Positions 63,582 to 64,000 of a DNA stretch of 64,000 nucleotides are shown here, one piece after another. Below the pieces are notes generated by a model. That model made no database searches. It saw nothing but the letters and a program-made list of their open reading frames with translations, and was not told the origin of the DNA. The stretch is from positions 1,751,126-1,815,125 of the forward strand of contig MU001498.1 in NCBI GenBank assembly GCA_010093485.1, written 5' to 3'. The position numbers were made by a program, and so were the translations under genes. Origin of the DNA: Karstenula rhodostoma CBS 690.94. Its lineage: Eukaryota > Ascomycota > Dothideomycetes > Pleosporales > Didymosphaeriaceae. Every line of letters begins with the position of its first letter. Positions within the stretch are counted from its first letter, which is position 1.

Positions 63582-64000
63582 CTATTTCCATGCAACCACG
63601 ACATGTGCTTCCATGTCCAAGCGAACAGCACCGCTGTCCAGTTTCCGATAGTTCTCCCAGTTTTGCACCCAATCGACTATGAAGTCAATGACTTCATCCC
63701 AGCGTTGCTCGTCTTGGGCAATCCACCCGTTTTGCGGGCACCCCAGAAAGCTCCATACAGCAGTAGCCCAGAAGCGAAGGTCTGCGACCTCCAGCACTGC
63801 CTTGGTCCTACCGAAGCTCAGTCCTCGCGACGTAAAACCCACCCCCTCGAGTAGACTGCGCAAATCCTCCGCGTTGAAGCTGCCCCGGGCGATGGCAGGT
63901 GGAAGGGCACTTTGCCCCGAGCGCAGAAACTCGTGCGCGGCCTTCACGACTTGTACGGGCAACGGCGCGTCCCAAATGCTGAGCACCGCCACTCCGCCGT
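63582..64000 (-). CDS. SAM-dependent methyltransferase (GliN-like), C-terminal part
   Basis: The gene runs in from the right edge; only the last ~139 codons are visible, with no start. The segment GGVAVLSIWDAPLP is the motif after strand 5 of class I methyltransferases. It is followed by the substrate lid (LRSLLEGVGFTSRGLSFGRTKAVLEVADLRFWATAVWSFLG) and the terminal strand (VRLDMEAHVVVAWK). The W-x-x-A-x-W-SFLG pattern fits the N-methyltransferases of ETP clusters (GliN type), which methylate the amide nitrogen. The SAM-binding loop is outside the window, so the assignment is by context plus the lid. Confidence 0.75.
   Translation of the reverse strand, partial: GGVAVLSIWDAPLPVQVVKAAHEFLRSGQSALPPAIARGSFNAEDLRSLLEGVGFTSRGLSFGRTKAVLEVADLRFWATAVWSFLGCPQNGWIAQDEQRWDEVIDFIVDWVQNWENYRKLDSGAVRLDMEAHVVVAWK

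Overview
This is a window from a filamentous ascomycete genome. The genes carry short (44-150 bp) GT-AG introns with CTAAC/CTGAC-like branch points. One block is extremely AT-rich and looks destroyed by repeat-induced point mutation (RIP). The gene content fits a Dothideomycete/Pleosporales-type fungus, but the species cannot be fixed from the sequence. All joined gene models were made by hand, choosing splice sites that keep the reading phase.

Layout. (1) 1-8.2 kb and 14.9-25.9 kb are ordinary euchromatin with conserved housekeeping genes: the 5' part of LSG1, LTV1, BET5/TRAPPC1, a CaMKK/Ssp1-type kinase, a HAL4/SAT4-type kinase, a SUN-domain ER protein, an acyl-CoA dehydrogenase and a CAP59/CMT1-type mannosyltransferase. 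(2) 8.22-14.87 kb is an AT-rich block with no usable reading frame and essentially no CA/TG dinucleotides. It is bounded by a perfect 20-bp inverted repeat, so it reads as one large RIP-killed transposable element. (3) 25.9-37.5 kb is a gene graveyard with broken DUF3433-like, cupin, F-box, amidase and steroid-dehydrogenase-like genes. It is salted with short insertions carrying target-site duplications. One apparently intact gene sits among them: a transcription factor with SAM, HMG-box and fungal-specific TF domains.

(4) 38.0-64.0 kb is a secondary-metabolite cluster of the epipolythiodioxopiperazine (ETP; gliotoxin/sirodesmin/acetylaranotin) type, running off the right edge. It holds a T-C-A-T-C NRPS (P), a gamma-glutamylcyclotransferase (K), a PLP aminotransferase/C-S lyase-like enzyme (I), an ABC half-transporter, an O-methyltransferase (M) fused to a CmcJ-like domain, an MFS pump, a Zn2Cys6 regulator (Z), a Pth11-like seven-helix protein, a membrane-bound O-acyltransferase, two P450s, a glutathione S-transferase (G) and the C-terminus of a GliN-like methyltransferase.

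How the cluster works, by family knowledge. The NRPS makes a cyclic dipeptide, a P450 oxidises it, and the GST adds glutathione. The gamma-glutamyl groups are trimmed by K, and a dipeptidase (not seen here) would finish the trimming. The aminotransferase-like lyase frees the thiols. The other P450, methyltransferases and acyltransferase tailor the scaffold, and the two transporters export it. Four divergent gene pairs and one P450 promoter carry copies of the palindrome YCGGNNNCCGR, the type of site reported for ETP regulators. The NRPS has only one adenylation domain, which suggests a homodipeptide core. Dipeptidase and thioredoxin-reductase genes are absent from the window and may lie beyond its right edge.
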